Shown one piece after another: positions 44,243 through 53,536 of a DNA stretch of 64,000 nt. A program made the translations under genes and the position numbers. Origin of the DNA: an uncultured Ignavibacteriota bacterium. Lineage in GTDB: Bacteria; Bacteroidota; Ignavibacteria; UBA10030; UBA8401. The notes beneath the pieces were generated by a model. That model made no database searches and was not told where the DNA came from. It saw only the letters and a program-made list of their open reading frames with translations. How positions within the stretch are numbered: the first letter of the stretch is position 1; each line of letters starts with the position of its first letter. The DNA lies in the NCBI GenBank assembly GCA_903884005.1, contig CAISDA010000035.1, positions 21,469 to 85,468 of the forward strand, in the 5' to 3' direction.

Positions 44243-45475
44243 TCAAAGGGCGCGACGCAATTCCGATCTGACGATAGCGTCGAATTCGGCGGCGCGGCGC
44301 GCGAAAGTATAATCGCGCAGTGTCCTCGCCTGGCCGGCTTTTGCGATCTCCTCACACTCTTTCGGATGCTCAAGGAGCCAGTGGACTTTTTCTACACACT
44401 CCTCTGCCGTTCTATATGTCACTACCTCCTTATCGACTTCGAACAGTTCCCCTATATTACTTTTCCAATCCGTCAGCAGACAACTGCCGACGCCTGTCAC
44501 TTCGAACAGTCTCACATTGACGGCATAATCGCCCGAAATTTCGCCGTGATTATTGAACGCGATGCGGGAATGCGACAGGGCCTTGAGCATTTCAAGCCCG
44601 TACACCGGCGGCTTTGCGATCGCAAGCAGTTTATCGAGATGTTTCGGCCTGCCGGGCATCTCAGACAATCCGTATGCTTTGCCGATAAGCGGAAGATCCT
44701 TTGCCAGGCGTTTCAATCCGAGTGATTTCAGAAACGTGCTCACCACATAGCCGCTGCGCCGCATCAGGAGATCGGTCGATGTGATGCGGGGAATATTGGC
44801 ATAGAGGTCCATCGACGTTTTACTTTCGATCAGACGCTCTAGCAGCATCTGGCGCATATCGTGAAATCCTGTGCCGCTCATGATCGATCCCGTGAAGATA
44901 AAATCGACGTGCGGATATGGGTTGTTTTCGGCAATGCGCGGCAGGAGCGACGGCTCGAATGCATGGTGAAGTTCGAACGTGCGCAAGCCGGACCGCTCTA
45001 ATTTTTGCCGGAATACGGGAGAGCATACGATCGTTGAATCGAATGCGGCAAATTGTTCGATCGTTGTGTCGCTGATGGGAGAGCAGATCCACCCGATCAC
45101 ACGCTTCACAGAGGGCACTTTCTCGCGCAGTCGAGTCACCCAATCGTCGTTGAATATATAACTGTCCTGAAGAAAAACAACATCAGGCTGAAGCGCTTTA
45201 ATCTGTTCTGCAACGAGTTCCCTGCCTGTTGCGCTGCTGCCGTGCTCGCGGGCCCAGGCCTGCTGCAGAGGCCCGGCGTTCGAGATAATTTCGAATGCAT
45301 CGACGCCCATCTTCCGTAATTCACGTGCATAATAGTCGGACCAGCCGTATCCTTGCGCCATGAGCGATGCATACTGCTCGTCATACGTCCCTCCCGCGAC
45401 TTTCGGGTGCTTCAGGTCGTAGTCCCGAAGGAAATCCCTGTAAAACGATGTTACTTTAACGACGCGATAGCTCAT
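44243..45475 (-). CDS. CgeB-family glycosyltransferase
   Basis: A 410-residue glycosyltransferase of the CgeB/GT1-like group. The N-terminus (YRVVKVTSFYRDFLRDYD) leads to PDVVFLQDSYIFNDDW, then VDFIFTGSIMSGTGFHDMR, and the donor-binding end HGEISGDYAVNVRLFEVTGVGSCLLTDWK-type sequence, ending with FARRAAEFDAIV. Acceptor and sugar unknown. It is transcribed leftwards, opposite to the neighbours on both sides, as a single gene. Confidence 0.85.
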   Translation of the reverse strand: MSYRVVKVTSFYRDFLRDYDLKHPKVAGGTYDEQYASLMAQGYGWSDYYARELRKMGVDAFEIISNAGPLQQAWAREHGSSATGRELVAEQIKALQPDVVFLQDSYIFNDDWVTRLREKVPSVKRVIGWICSPISDTTIEQFAAFDSTIVCSPVFRQKLERSGLRTFELHHAFEPSLLPRIAENNPYPHVDFIFTGSIMSGTGFHDMRQMLLERLIESKTSMDLYANIPRITSTDLLMRRSGYVVSTFLKSLGLKRLAKDLPLIGKAYGLSEMPGRPKHLDKLLAIAKPPVYGLEMLKALSHSRIAFNNHGEISGDYAVNVRLFEVTGVGSCLLTDWKSNIGELFEVDKEVVTYRTAEECVEKVHWLLEHPKECEEIAKAGQARTLRDYTFARRAAEFDAIVRSELRRAL

Positions 45476-45793
45476 TATTTCACTTCATCTCTTTGGATGG
45501 GCGCACGCCCGCGTAGATGTTCGCTGCGTAGCAGTAGATACGGCGAATAATCGGATGATTAACATAGAAAGATAAAAAGAATATGTCAAGAACACGATGC
45601 TATTGCTTCTGCACCGCACACGCACGCGCCAAGCGATATCACCGCTATTGATTGTTAGTCATTTTTGTGCTATCATTTAATGAATATTCGCACATTGTTA
45701 ATCAGATGTGGGCTTTATCCGTCTATCCGATTAGACCGCAAATTCTTTATTCCATAAACACGTTTTCTCGTCATCACAACATGATCACTGATT
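45476..45793. other. Divergent intergenic region, 318 bp
   Basis: Gap between the CgeB-type gene (minus) and the FkbM gene (plus). It contains the strong promoter-like element at 45648-45676. No gene found; composition is AT-rich. Confidence 0.6.
45648..45676 (+). promoter_or_regulatory. Sigma-70-like promoter upstream of the FkbM gene
   Basis: TTGATT, a 17-base spacer ending in TTTTTGTGC, then TATCAT. The spacer shares CATTTTTGTG with the element at 56232-56260, at the same distance. Start codon is 118 bases downstream of the -10 box. Confidence 0.5.
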
Positions 45794-46681
45794 ATGCTGC
45801 TATCCGCCTATAGAAAGATTTTTCCGCTCTCGCTGCGAAGTTACGTCTATGAGTTGTTCCTGGGGAATGTCCTCTTTTTTTCTCGAAATTTTTCGACCAT
45901 TGTTAATAGTAAAATCGCCTATTACTTCCCGTGGCTTCTGCCCGATACCGAATTAGTTACAGCCTACCGCTTTTTCGGCAAGTATGGTCTTACCTCTTAT
46001 CCGCAAGAGCATATGCTTGAATATCAAAACAAAGATATTCAAGTGCTTCGTGATGAACAAACCGGTCTGCCCTACGTGTTTCATAACGGCCGGAAATTGT
46101 TTTTCCGCAAAACTTCCAGCATTGAAACTATTCAGAATGATTACCGGGCACTGCTCATTGAACAAGACCCCCGCTCAGCACACCGATACGTCCGATCATA
46201 TGACGAAGTTCGAAACAGCGTATTGCTGGATATCGGTTCGGCGGAAGGGATATTTTCTCTGGATACGATCGACGGTGTGGACCATGTGTACCTCTTCGAG
46301 TGCGACGACCAATGGGTGGCCCCGCTTAGAGCGACATTTGCCCCATGGAAGGACAAAGTGACGATCATTCAAAAATACATTGCAGAGACTACGTCCGAAT
46401 CCCAGGTCACGATCGATGATTTTCTCAGAGACACGCCTGTTCGTAGCCTGTTCCTTAAGATGGACATCGAGGGTGCGGAGATGCGGGCACTTCAGGGCGC
46501 CATGGAAACACTCAGGAGCACAAGCGTTGTGCAAGTTGCAGTAACCACCTATCATCGCATAGGCGATCCGGAGAGAATAGCGGAACTGCTGTCGTCGCTG
46601 GGGTTCCAGTATGAATTCAGCGAAGGCCTCATATTCTGGGATAGAAAATTCAGCAAAGGCATCATCCGTGGAAAAAAATAA
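45794..46681 (+). CDS. FkbM-family methyltransferase
   Basis: A 295-residue S-adenosylmethionine-dependent O-methyltransferase of the FkbM type. The SAM-binding motif is VLLDIGSAEGIFSL (about residues 143-156); the FkbM signature TIDDFL ... LFLKMDIEGAEMRALQGA is intact. The N-terminal part (about 1-100: FLGNVLFFSRNFSTIVNSKI) is a helical leader seen in surface-polysaccharide members. Probably methylates a sugar hydroxyl in the polysaccharide. Divergent from the CgeB-type gene and convergent with the flippase gene. Confidence 0.85.
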   Translation: MLLSAYRKIFPLSLRSYVYELFLGNVLFFSRNFSTIVNSKIAYYFPWLLPDTELVTAYRFFGKYGLTSYPQEHMLEYQNKDIQVLRDEQTGLPYVFHNGRKLFFRKTSSIETIQNDYRALLIEQDPRSAHRYVRSYDEVRNSVLLDIGSAEGIFSLDTIDGVDHVYLFECDDQWVAPLRATFAPWKDKVTIIQKYIAETTSESQVTIDDFLRDTPVRSLFLKMDIEGAEMRALQGAMETLRSTSVVQVAVTTYHRIGDPERIAELLSSLGFQYEFSEGLIFWDRKFSKGIIRGKK

Positions 46682-46749
46682 CCGCCGATCGACATTCCCA
46701 CGTTAAAAATCCCCATCGGCCTTCCAGTAGAGCCTGCGGTCATCCACAC

Positions 46750-48246
46750 TCAGCGCTTGATGAATGCAACCGCTCTCTGCACCCCCACATGAATCACCGC
46801 GTTAATGTCGTCCGACACCTTGAACCGATAGATCGTGAACACAAAAACACTGCCGATGAGCGTCGATCGGACCATCATGTCGACGATCGGATTCGACAGT
46901 ACAGGCAGCGCGTACGTAAAGCAATACGCAAATGCGAGAGACACAAATGCAAATATCGTGTGTTTTGTAAACGGCTGAACGCCTATCTTCCATTTCACAA
47001 ATATCACCAAGATTACATTATACAGCACAATGGACACGAAGGTCGAAAATGCCGATCCTACAATTCCCCAACGAGGGATGAAATACAAGTTATTCCCAAC
47101 AGCGATGACAGCAAGAAAAAAAATAAAATACAGCGTATAGTAGTAATACTTTGAATATCCCAGGATAATGGCATTGATCCCCGTGAGCGCATCGAACACC
47201 TTCGCAAGCCCGATGAAGAAAATCACATACTTCCCTGTTTCAAATATTTTTCCGTTGGGCATGATCTTAAATATATTGTCGGCATTGATCCAGATGATCA
47301 GGAAAAGCAGGCCGGCAACAATAAGCTGATTCAAGGATGTGCGTTTATACAACGAATCTATTAATGTGATATCATCGTTTTTCAACGCATCGGACGTGAA
47401 CGGCGTGATCATTTGGAAGATCGCCCGAGACGGCATTTCGATGAATGAAGCGATAAAAAATGCGATACTGAATATTCCTGCTCCTGCCAGGTTCATTTGG
47501 TTGCTGAGCATAAACACATCGATCCGATTTGCAACAATGGAACCGATTCCCACTGCGATCACGTACGTTGTGAACAATAGTATGTCTTTTTTCAACGGCC
47601 CCCGCAAAACCGTAAAGTCCGGCCGGAAGCGCAGCGGCTGTATGGAATGGAGATACAGCAGATTCAGAACGGTTGCGGCCCCATACATCAGGACGAAATA
47701 CAACACGAATTGATCCAAGGTCAACCAGCCATAGTAGAAGACGACAACGAGGATAATGGTCAGGATCCTGATCAAAATTTCTTTGATGAATTTGGGAACG
47801 ACAATTCGCTGCAGGAGCGACGCATACGTTTCGGTAATTATTGTATAGAGGGTAAAAAACGTGAGCGGAATAACATAGTATAAATACTTCGTGAACAAGC
47901 CTGAATTTTTGCTGAATAATGAAATAATCTGGTTTTGAAAAACCTCGAAGAGGATAATAAACAGCATGAATCCCACAAGCGGAACGAAGAACACTAAAAA
48001 CGTGAAGCCATTATCATTTTTTGACGAGTCCTTAAAATAAGGGAAAAATTTTATTGCGGCAAAATTCGACCCCAATTGTGCAAAGGACGAAAACAGAATA
48101 GCCGCTTCCGCCAATATCCTTGTCAATCCGATTTGCTCGGGCGTCAAACTTTTGGGATACACAAAGATCACCAACAGCGCGCCCATGCACGCCCCCGCAT
48201 AACTCACAATTGAAGCTTTAATACTTTGCCGTACGACCACGCCCAT
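46750..48246 (-). CDS. Wzx/MATE-like polysaccharide flippase (1)
   Basis: A 498-residue membrane protein with 12-14 predicted helices and no soluble domain. Its start (RQSIKASIVSYAGACMGALL), the helix FILVYPKSLTPEQIG-like region and the MATE-like internal symmetry fit the lipopolysaccharide or capsule repeat-unit flippases. It probably moves the lipid-linked oligosaccharide to the periplasm. It belongs to a leftward operon: the deacetylase gene precedes it by 8 bases. Confidence 0.88.
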   Translation of the reverse strand: MGVVVRQSIKASIVSYAGACMGALLVIFVYPKSLTPEQIGLTRILAEAAILFSSFAQLGSNFAAIKFFPYFKDSSKNDNGFTFLVFFVPLVGFMLFIILFEVFQNQIISLFSKNSGLFTKYLYYVIPLTFFTLYTIITETYASLLQRIVVPKFIKEILIRILTIILVVVFYYGWLTLDQFVLYFVLMYGAATVLNLLYLHSIQPLRFRPDFTVLRGPLKKDILLFTTYVIAVGIGSIVANRIDVFMLSNQMNLAGAGIFSIAFFIASFIEMPSRAIFQMITPFTSDALKNDDITLIDSLYKRTSLNQLIVAGLLFLIIWINADNIFKIMPNGKIFETGKYVIFFIGLAKVFDALTGINAIILGYSKYYYYTLYFIFFLAVIAVGNNLYFIPRWGIVGSAFSTFVSIVLYNVILVIFVKWKIGVQPFTKHTIFAFVSLAFAYCFTYALPVLSNPIVDMMVRSTLIGSVFVFTIYRFKVSDDINAVIHVGVQRAVAFIKR

Positions 48247-48254
48247 ATGATTTT

Positions 48255-49670
48255 CTATTTATCCTCGATGCGATCGAATTGAAATTGCCGCTCGCCGCTC
48301 CGGCTCAACAACGCCAGCGCATCGATGCCCGTTACATTCGTTGGATTTTTTCCCTTAATGGATACAATTAACTTTTCATAGAATGCAGTGATCCCTTTGT
48401 GTTCGAACTCGTCAAAGAAGCAGTTGTGCCACAGCATGGTAAAGATGCCATGGAATTTTTGTATTTCGGAGATAAGCTGATCAACTCGCTCCTGGGCTTG
48501 CTCGAATGACAGGTTCCGGTACCCGAACAATGTCACTTCCATGACATTCAAGGGTATTTCCCACACATCGATCATTCTCTCTTCCTCGAAATGGTAGAGC
48601 TTAAAGGGCAGGCAATAGGAATTCCGGAACCCTTCGTATTCAGCGAAACTCAATGTGGTGTCATACTTGATCCCGCATTGTTCCTGTATCAACATCGTCT
48701 GTGGATGATAGAACCGCAGAAAATGCTGTCTGCACCCGACAACGTCGTTATTGGCAGCCTGTTGTAATTCTCCCATAGCGGACCTCAGGCTCTCAAGCTC
48801 CAGCGCGGACTTCATGGTTCCGTGTATGCCTATCTCGCAGTGTTCGGACGACAAGTATTCCAATAGCTCTAGAATGCGTTTCTCTTGTATGGAATACAGA
48901 GCGTCTAATTTGCCTTCATTCTTCAATATATAGAAGACAGAGCGAAAGCCGTTTGCCTTTTCAATACTGCGCAAGAACTGAAAATTCCAGAACGTATTTG
49001 TTTTGGAAAAGATATTGACAAAATGATACAGTGCAATGGCAAACACCTTCAGCGTCGTTAATGTATCGTAGGGAGAAGGTGCAAGGCCGATGAGCTGCTT
49101 GAACGTATACGCGGTACGGTAATAATCGTATGCATCGACTCTGTCGACATCGTGCGTCAGCATGAAGCCAAAATTTTCGAATAATTGTTTCCGTCGAAAA
49201 TCGATATGCTCATGTTCGCAAAACCGTTCGATGGCGTTGGTGATCTGTTCGAAGTAATAGTTCACGATCGGCCGATCGGTGATTCCCAGCGCATGCTGAA
49301 GAGACTTCTCAAACGGAAATCGGCCGTATATATCTTTTTCTTCCGAGCGATATTCCTGGCAGCCGGACAGCAAATAGAATGACGACTTCAGGAGATCGTC
49401 GGTAAAAATGACATTGCCATTCTCGATGGTGAAGAAACGCTCGTCCTCTGCAATAGGAAAGAGGATGGGTATATTGTCCACCCATTTTATTGTTGTGATA
49501 TCGAGTTCATTGTCCGACAACGGGAAAATTATTTTATTCCTGAGTGGTTGTATCTCTGCACTGCTGCGGACAAAAACGATCCTCTCCCGAATTTTTTCGT
49601 GAATCTCAACAGAGTGGCCCAGGTGGAACAAGACGTAGTCAATTTGTTTTGAACTGATGAAGCCTTTCAT
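48255..49670 (-). CDS. Polysaccharide deacetylase-like protein
   Basis: A 471-residue protein with a carbohydrate esterase 4-like catalytic half. Metal-binding signature MLTHDVDRVD is at about residue 170-180 and HxxH-like IGIHGTMKS further on; NodB-type ends LWHNCFFDE follow. The N-terminal half (about 1-150) is an alpha/beta domain often fused to such enzymes in Bacteroidota. Start at 49670, where MKGFISSKQIDYV begins; the longer frame to 49787 overlaps the PHP gene. It would remove acetyl or other acyl groups from a polysaccharide, or act on a precursor. Confidence 0.78.
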   Translation of the reverse strand: MKGFISSKQIDYVLFHLGHSVEIHEKIRERIVFVRSSAEIQPLRNKIIFPLSDNELDITTIKWVDNIPILFPIAEDERFFTIENGNVIFTDDLLKSSFYLLSGCQEYRSEEKDIYGRFPFEKSLQHALGITDRPIVNYYFEQITNAIERFCEHEHIDFRRKQLFENFGFMLTHDVDRVDAYDYYRTAYTFKQLIGLAPSPYDTLTTLKVFAIALYHFVNIFSKTNTFWNFQFLRSIEKANGFRSVFYILKNEGKLDALYSIQEKRILELLEYLSSEHCEIGIHGTMKSALELESLRSAMGELQQAANNDVVGCRQHFLRFYHPQTMLIQEQCGIKYDTTLSFAEYEGFRNSYCLPFKLYHFEEERMIDVWEIPLNVMEVTLFGYRNLSFEQAQERVDQLISEIQKFHGIFTMLWHNCFFDEFEHKGITAFYEKLIVSIKGKNPTNVTGIDALALLSRSGERQFQFDRIEDK

Positions 49671-49746
49671 TCCATCCGCCTGTGTTGTGATCGTTAGCTC
49701 AAAAAATTCCTCTTTACATCTCAGCGCGCACACATCTCTGCCGCAC

Positions 49747-50457
49747 TCACCGGGCGCGTGTGCTTCGACTACGCCGCAACGGCCCAAATAGATACACTGA
49801 AAGAAGCGACTTGATCGTTTTCACAATAAGAAGCAGGTTTTTTTTCTTCCAGCCCTTGATCGCCTGACTGTAGAGTATATTCATCGCCGAAGTATATTCC
49901 GTGCGTCCCTTTTTGCACAACAAGAATTGTTCTTTGGTACTCGCGTCGGCAATCATATTGTAACACAGCGGCAGTTCTTTGGAGCAGTGCGCATCGCTGC
50001 CGACGATTCCAACCTTACCCAATTTCACGGCAAGATCGTGCGCCTTCGCGTTTTGTTCGGGAGAGCAGCGCGGGTTGAACGTTTCGATCATGTCCATTTT
50101 CTGCAGCCATTCATCGATTACCGTGTGGTTTTTGAACGGATGAGGCAGCACTGCAATGCCGCCCTGACGATGAATTTCATCGATAAGTTTTGACGCATTT
50201 TTTTCGTGTATTTCATCCGTTAAAAACAGGCCGATAATGTCGCCGCAGTCGGTATAATATTCGGCGCCGATGATGACGTGCACATCAGGGGTTTTAACAC
50301 GGGCGTACGCTGCCGCCTCAACGCTTCCCCGTATGGTATCATGATCGGTAATCGCGATGGCTCCGATCCCGTGTGCCGATGCGAATTTGACAATGGATTC
50401 GGGCTTCAGTATGCAATCGTACGAATGTCTGGTATGGATATGGAAAAGGAATTTCAT
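49747..50457 (-). CDS. PHP-domain metal-dependent phosphoesterase
   Basis: A 236-residue PHP protein. All metal-ligand motifs are visible: HIHTRHSYD (H6, H8), ITDHDTIRG, GAEYYTDCGD, LPHPFK and GSDAHCSKE. Substrates range from nucleotides to histidinol phosphate; here the surroundings (ATP-grasp, deacetylase, WbsX) suggest a polysaccharide-related phosphate. The C-terminus (RSRSTRAR) is basic. It overlaps the ATP-grasp gene by 4 bases (ATGA), showing translational coupling. Confidence 0.88.
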   Translation of the reverse strand: MKFLFHIHTRHSYDCILKPESIVKFASAHGIGAIAITDHDTIRGSVEAAAYARVKTPDVHVIIGAEYYTDCGDIIGLFLTDEIHEKNASKLIDEIHRQGGIAVLPHPFKNHTVIDEWLQKMDMIETFNPRCSPEQNAKAHDLAVKLGKVGIVGSDAHCSKELPLCYNMIADASTKEQFLLCKKGRTEYTSAMNILYSQAIKGWKKKNLLLIVKTIKSLLSVYLFGPLRRSRSTRAR

Positions 50458-51617
50458 CTCTTTTTTCCGCCCGTGAAGTGGTCCTTGACGAACACTAAAA
50501 AATACATCATTTGCAGCAGCGTCGGCTTCACATCACTGATCCACAGATCCGAACGGGAGTTGAAGCGCAGCCAATCCCGCACAACGCGAAAAACATCGGA
50601 CGGCCGCTGAAACAGGCGGTGAAGTTCTCCGCTTGGGGCGGCCAGCCATTGAAAGAGACGGTTCCGGTTATACAGATCCGAAAAATCGAGCTCTCTCCCT
50701 GCGGCCATATCGCACAGGAACGAGGGGAAATCCATGCCGGAGCTCAGGCAGAGCTCCAGCGATCCCCAGAACTTCGGATTGATTTCAATCAATGTGTATT
50801 CCCCGTCCTTCTCGTCCTTCTTAAACTCGACCATGGCCTGTCCATGCCAGTGAAGGCCGTCCAGTATCCGCTTGCCCGCCTCCAACAACTTCGGATCGTA
50901 GAAACTTCGTGCACACGTGCTGCTTCCTCCGGTCGCCGGATATTCCCGTATTCTCTCGTGCATGAATATTTTTTTGCAGACGCCGTGCTGATAAATGGCA
51001 AAAAATCCATACCCCCTGCCCACAACGCGCTCCTGTATGAGCGGAAAACAGCGTTGAATATTTTCGGCATCCGCCGTCTGCAGCTCGGTGAGCGCGCGGA
51101 GCAGCTCTCCCCGGTCAGCCGCGTAGATCGTCGGAAATTTTGTTATCGCCTCGTTCGAACTTTTAATGATGAGCGGAAAAGAGAGCGATTCGGAAAGAGA
51201 AAGCGCCTCGTCAAAATTTTGGGGATAGAGAGTTTTGGGATGTCTGATGCCGTTCTTCTCGGCATACTGAAACGTCAGGCGTTTATCCAACGCCATATTG
51301 ATCGTTTCATAGTCGCAGATCTCAACATGCACATACTCGCGCAATTCACGAAGATGTTGTGAAAGAATCTTTACGGCATTTGCTCCGACCGGGATCAGTA
51401 TATCATAGTGGTGTTCTTTAACCCATGAGAGAATAAATTCAACATACAAGGTTTCATTGTCAAGGGAAGGGCACGTTACCAGCCTGTTGCAGTATTTGGA
51501 ATACGCCGGAGCGGATCGTTTATGATGCAATATGTCTACGACGTGCCCTTTTCTTCCAAGATATCGGATGATGGCGAGCGTATTATTATGGGAGCCGTCC
51601 GTTAAGAGTACGTTCAT
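50454..51617 (-). CDS. ATP-grasp ligase, surface-polysaccharide associated
   Basis: A 387-residue ATP-grasp enzyme. Its N-terminal pre-ATP domain (MNVLLTDGSHNNTLAIIRYL) is followed by the ATP-binding core (FPLIIKSSNEAITKFPTIYA; EYTLIEINPKFWGSLELCLS) and a C-terminal helical tail. Such enzymes often join an amino acid or similar group to a sugar or carrier; that role is inference here. The gene precedes the PHP-domain gene in the operon and follows the WbsX gene by 15 bases. Confidence 0.85.
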   Translation of the reverse strand: MNVLLTDGSHNNTLAIIRYLGRKGHVVDILHHKRSAPAYSKYCNRLVTCPSLDNETLYVEFILSWVKEHHYDILIPVGANAVKILSQHLRELREYVHVEICDYETINMALDKRLTFQYAEKNGIRHPKTLYPQNFDEALSLSESLSFPLIIKSSNEAITKFPTIYAADRGELLRALTELQTADAENIQRCFPLIQERVVGRGYGFFAIYQHGVCKKIFMHERIREYPATGGSSTCARSFYDPKLLEAGKRILDGLHWHGQAMVEFKKDEKDGEYTLIEINPKFWGSLELCLSSGMDFPSFLCDMAAGRELDFSDLYNRNRLFQWLAAPSGELHRLFQRPSDVFRVVRDWLRFNSRSDLWISDVKPTLLQMMYFLVFVKDHFTGGKKR

Positions 51618-51632
51618 GTGCTGATTTCAATG

Positions 51633-52724
51633 TTAAGTATTTTCTTCAATCGCCTCTTTCAGCGCCTCTAAAAAACCGCGGCCGTACTTCAGATCCGGCT
51701 CAATATAACTTCCTTCCGCCCATTCATTCCATGATTTAAGAACGATGATCTTATGCTGGTACGGCTTGTCTTTCACCGTATCAAGGACTGATGCAGCATG
51801 CTTTTTGAACGCTTGCGGAGTGGAGTTATAAAAAATATGCCCTGCTCTTCCCGACCGGGGAGAATGATCCCAATTTGGGAACAGGCACGGATAGCAATGC
51901 TCCAGATAGTCTTCCTTCCCCTGGAAGTATTTGAAATATTTTTTGTAATCTAAAAATTGTCCCCTCTTAAACAGAAGCCTCTTTACTTTTACTACGGCGC
52001 GCTCAACAATAGAATATTCGTGAAAAAATAAATGATACAGTCGAAGGATATTGACGGCATCAAAACCGAGTTTGACCAGTGGATCAATATCTTCCACCTT
52101 ATGAGTGTTCGCAACAAAATGAATCCCTTGAAGGCCGTTGTCTTTGGCGAATTTTTGCCATAATGCTATGAAGTCTGCGACCTGCGGGATGTCGAACGGC
52201 GCATAAATGAGAAAGAGAGGTTTGTCATCGACCCGAATATATCGATGGTCTTTGAAAGCCGGGAGGACAATATTGAAATGATCGATGTAGTCCTGTTCGC
52301 CGGGGTACAACTGTTCGATAAGGAGCTTGTTTCCGCCTTCCTTATTGAATTGCTTATCCTCCCAGCTATGATTGGCCCACCCCAAACAGAACGGGAAATC
52401 GGGTTTTCCCGAGGCGAGCACTTCGTTGAACGGCCTCTCCAACAGACGTTTCCCATTGCCGAAGTAATAGTGCCAATAGCAAAATCCTTCGACGCCATAT
52501 TCCCTCGCCATCGCCGCCTGTGCTTCCCGGGTTTCGGGCACACGCAGGTCATAGTAGCCCAAGTCGGCTGGCACTTTCGGCTGATAGTGTCCTTTGAAAA
52601 GAGGTGTTGCCTTCCCGACATTGGTCCACTCTGTGAACCCCTTCCCCCACCATTCGTCATTTTCCGGAATGGGGTGAAACTGCGGTAGATAGCTGGCGAT
52701 AATTCTGACGTTCGGTCTTTCCAT
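51633..52724 (-). CDS. WbsX-like glycosyltransferase (GH99-like domain)
   Basis: A 363-residue protein of the WbsX/GH99-like group found in polysaccharide loci. Conserved segments: IIASYLPQFHPIPENDEWWG, FTEWTNV, YGVEGFCYWHYYFGNGKRLL, CLGWANHSWE and VLKSWNEWAEGSYIEPD. The TIM-barrel core resembles endo-mannosidases but these homologues are taken as transferases or glycan-modifying enzymes. Start: the ATG at 52724 rather than the GTG two codons upstream. First gene of the leftward group reaching to the flippase at 46750. Confidence 0.88.
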   Translation of the reverse strand: MERPNVRIIASYLPQFHPIPENDEWWGKGFTEWTNVGKATPLFKGHYQPKVPADLGYYDLRVPETREAQAAMAREYGVEGFCYWHYYFGNGKRLLERPFNEVLASGKPDFPFCLGWANHSWEDKQFNKEGGNKLLIEQLYPGEQDYIDHFNIVLPAFKDHRYIRVDDKPLFLIYAPFDIPQVADFIALWQKFAKDNGLQGIHFVANTHKVEDIDPLVKLGFDAVNILRLYHLFFHEYSIVERAVVKVKRLLFKRGQFLDYKKYFKYFQGKEDYLEHCYPCLFPNWDHSPRSGRAGHIFYNSTPQAFKKHAASVLDTVKDKPYQHKIIVLKSWNEWAEGSYIEPDLKYGRGFLEALKEAIEENT

Positions 52725-52823
52725 TTTCACTATTCCCGCATCAAATCATAGATCCGAATTGCACGAAGGCGGGCAACGGCATGTGTACCGCTCCTGTTCC
52801 CGGTTGCACGCATAATTTTTTTA

Positions 52824-53498
52824 TTACTTCGTGACAGTAAGTATTGATATTATCTGCATAACATCGTCCACTGATTCAATTTTTTTGTAGAGGATGTCAA
52901 TATTGTTTCGAAGCGTCTCTTCCGGTACATCGATGAGCCGTATCGGCAGCAGAAGTTCAATGATTTCTTTTGAAAATTTATACCGTATCAATTTCGCGGG
53001 ATTACCACCAACAATTGCGTATGGAGGTACATCGCGGGTAACAATGGCACCGGCCGCCACAATAGCCCCCTTGCCGATCGTTACCCCCGACAAGATCATT
53101 GCATTGGAGCCGATCCACGCCTCATCATCTATCCGAATCGGTCCTTTATTCGCCGAATCTAAAGGAGATTGTCCGATGAGCCTGGTATGAAGGGGGAACG
53201 ATGTGAACGTTTGTGTCTGATGGTTCACGCCCAATAAAAACATGGAGTCCGATGCAATGGAACAATAATTTCCGATGCTGAGCTTTTCGTTTTCTTTCAG
53301 ACACGTGCTCTGAATATTCAGCATCCCATACGAGGCCTTGCCCACTTCAACCACTTCCATTGGGAACGTGTATTTACCGACAACCGTCAAATTGTGAGGA
53401 TTTTTCCGCCTCCACGCCTTGTCGAATTGTAATTTTGTGTACGTTCTCAGAAAAGTCCGGAGCAAAGGAATTTTTTCATAAAACATAAGCGTACTCAT
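52824..53498 (-). CDS. CatB/VatD-type hexapeptide O-acetyltransferase (paralogue 1)
   Basis: A 224-residue left-handed beta-helix acetyltransferase. Hexapeptide turns ([60 protein letters not shown]) and the active-site histidine in [14 protein letters not shown] are present. Acts on a sugar hydroxyl with acetyl-CoA. It is a paralogue of the gene at 56305-56988; both share the N-terminal leader ([28 protein letters not shown]). Downstream of the methyltransferase gene on the same strand (38-base gap). Confidence 0.9.
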   Translation of the reverse strand: MSTLMFYEKIPLLRTFLRTYTKLQFDKAWRRKNPHNLTVVGKYTFPMEVVEVGKASYGMLNIQSTCLKENEKLSIGNYCSIASDSMFLLGVNHQTQTFTSFPLHTRLIGQSPLDSANKGPIRIDDEAWIGSNAMILSGVTIGKGAIVAAGAIVTRDVPPYAIVGGNPAKLIRYKFSKEIIELLLPIRLIDVPEETLRNNIDILYKKIESVDDVMQIISILTVTK

Positions 53499-53536
53499 TG
53501 GTTCGTGTGCGCGGTATACTCATTCTGCTCATGGTA

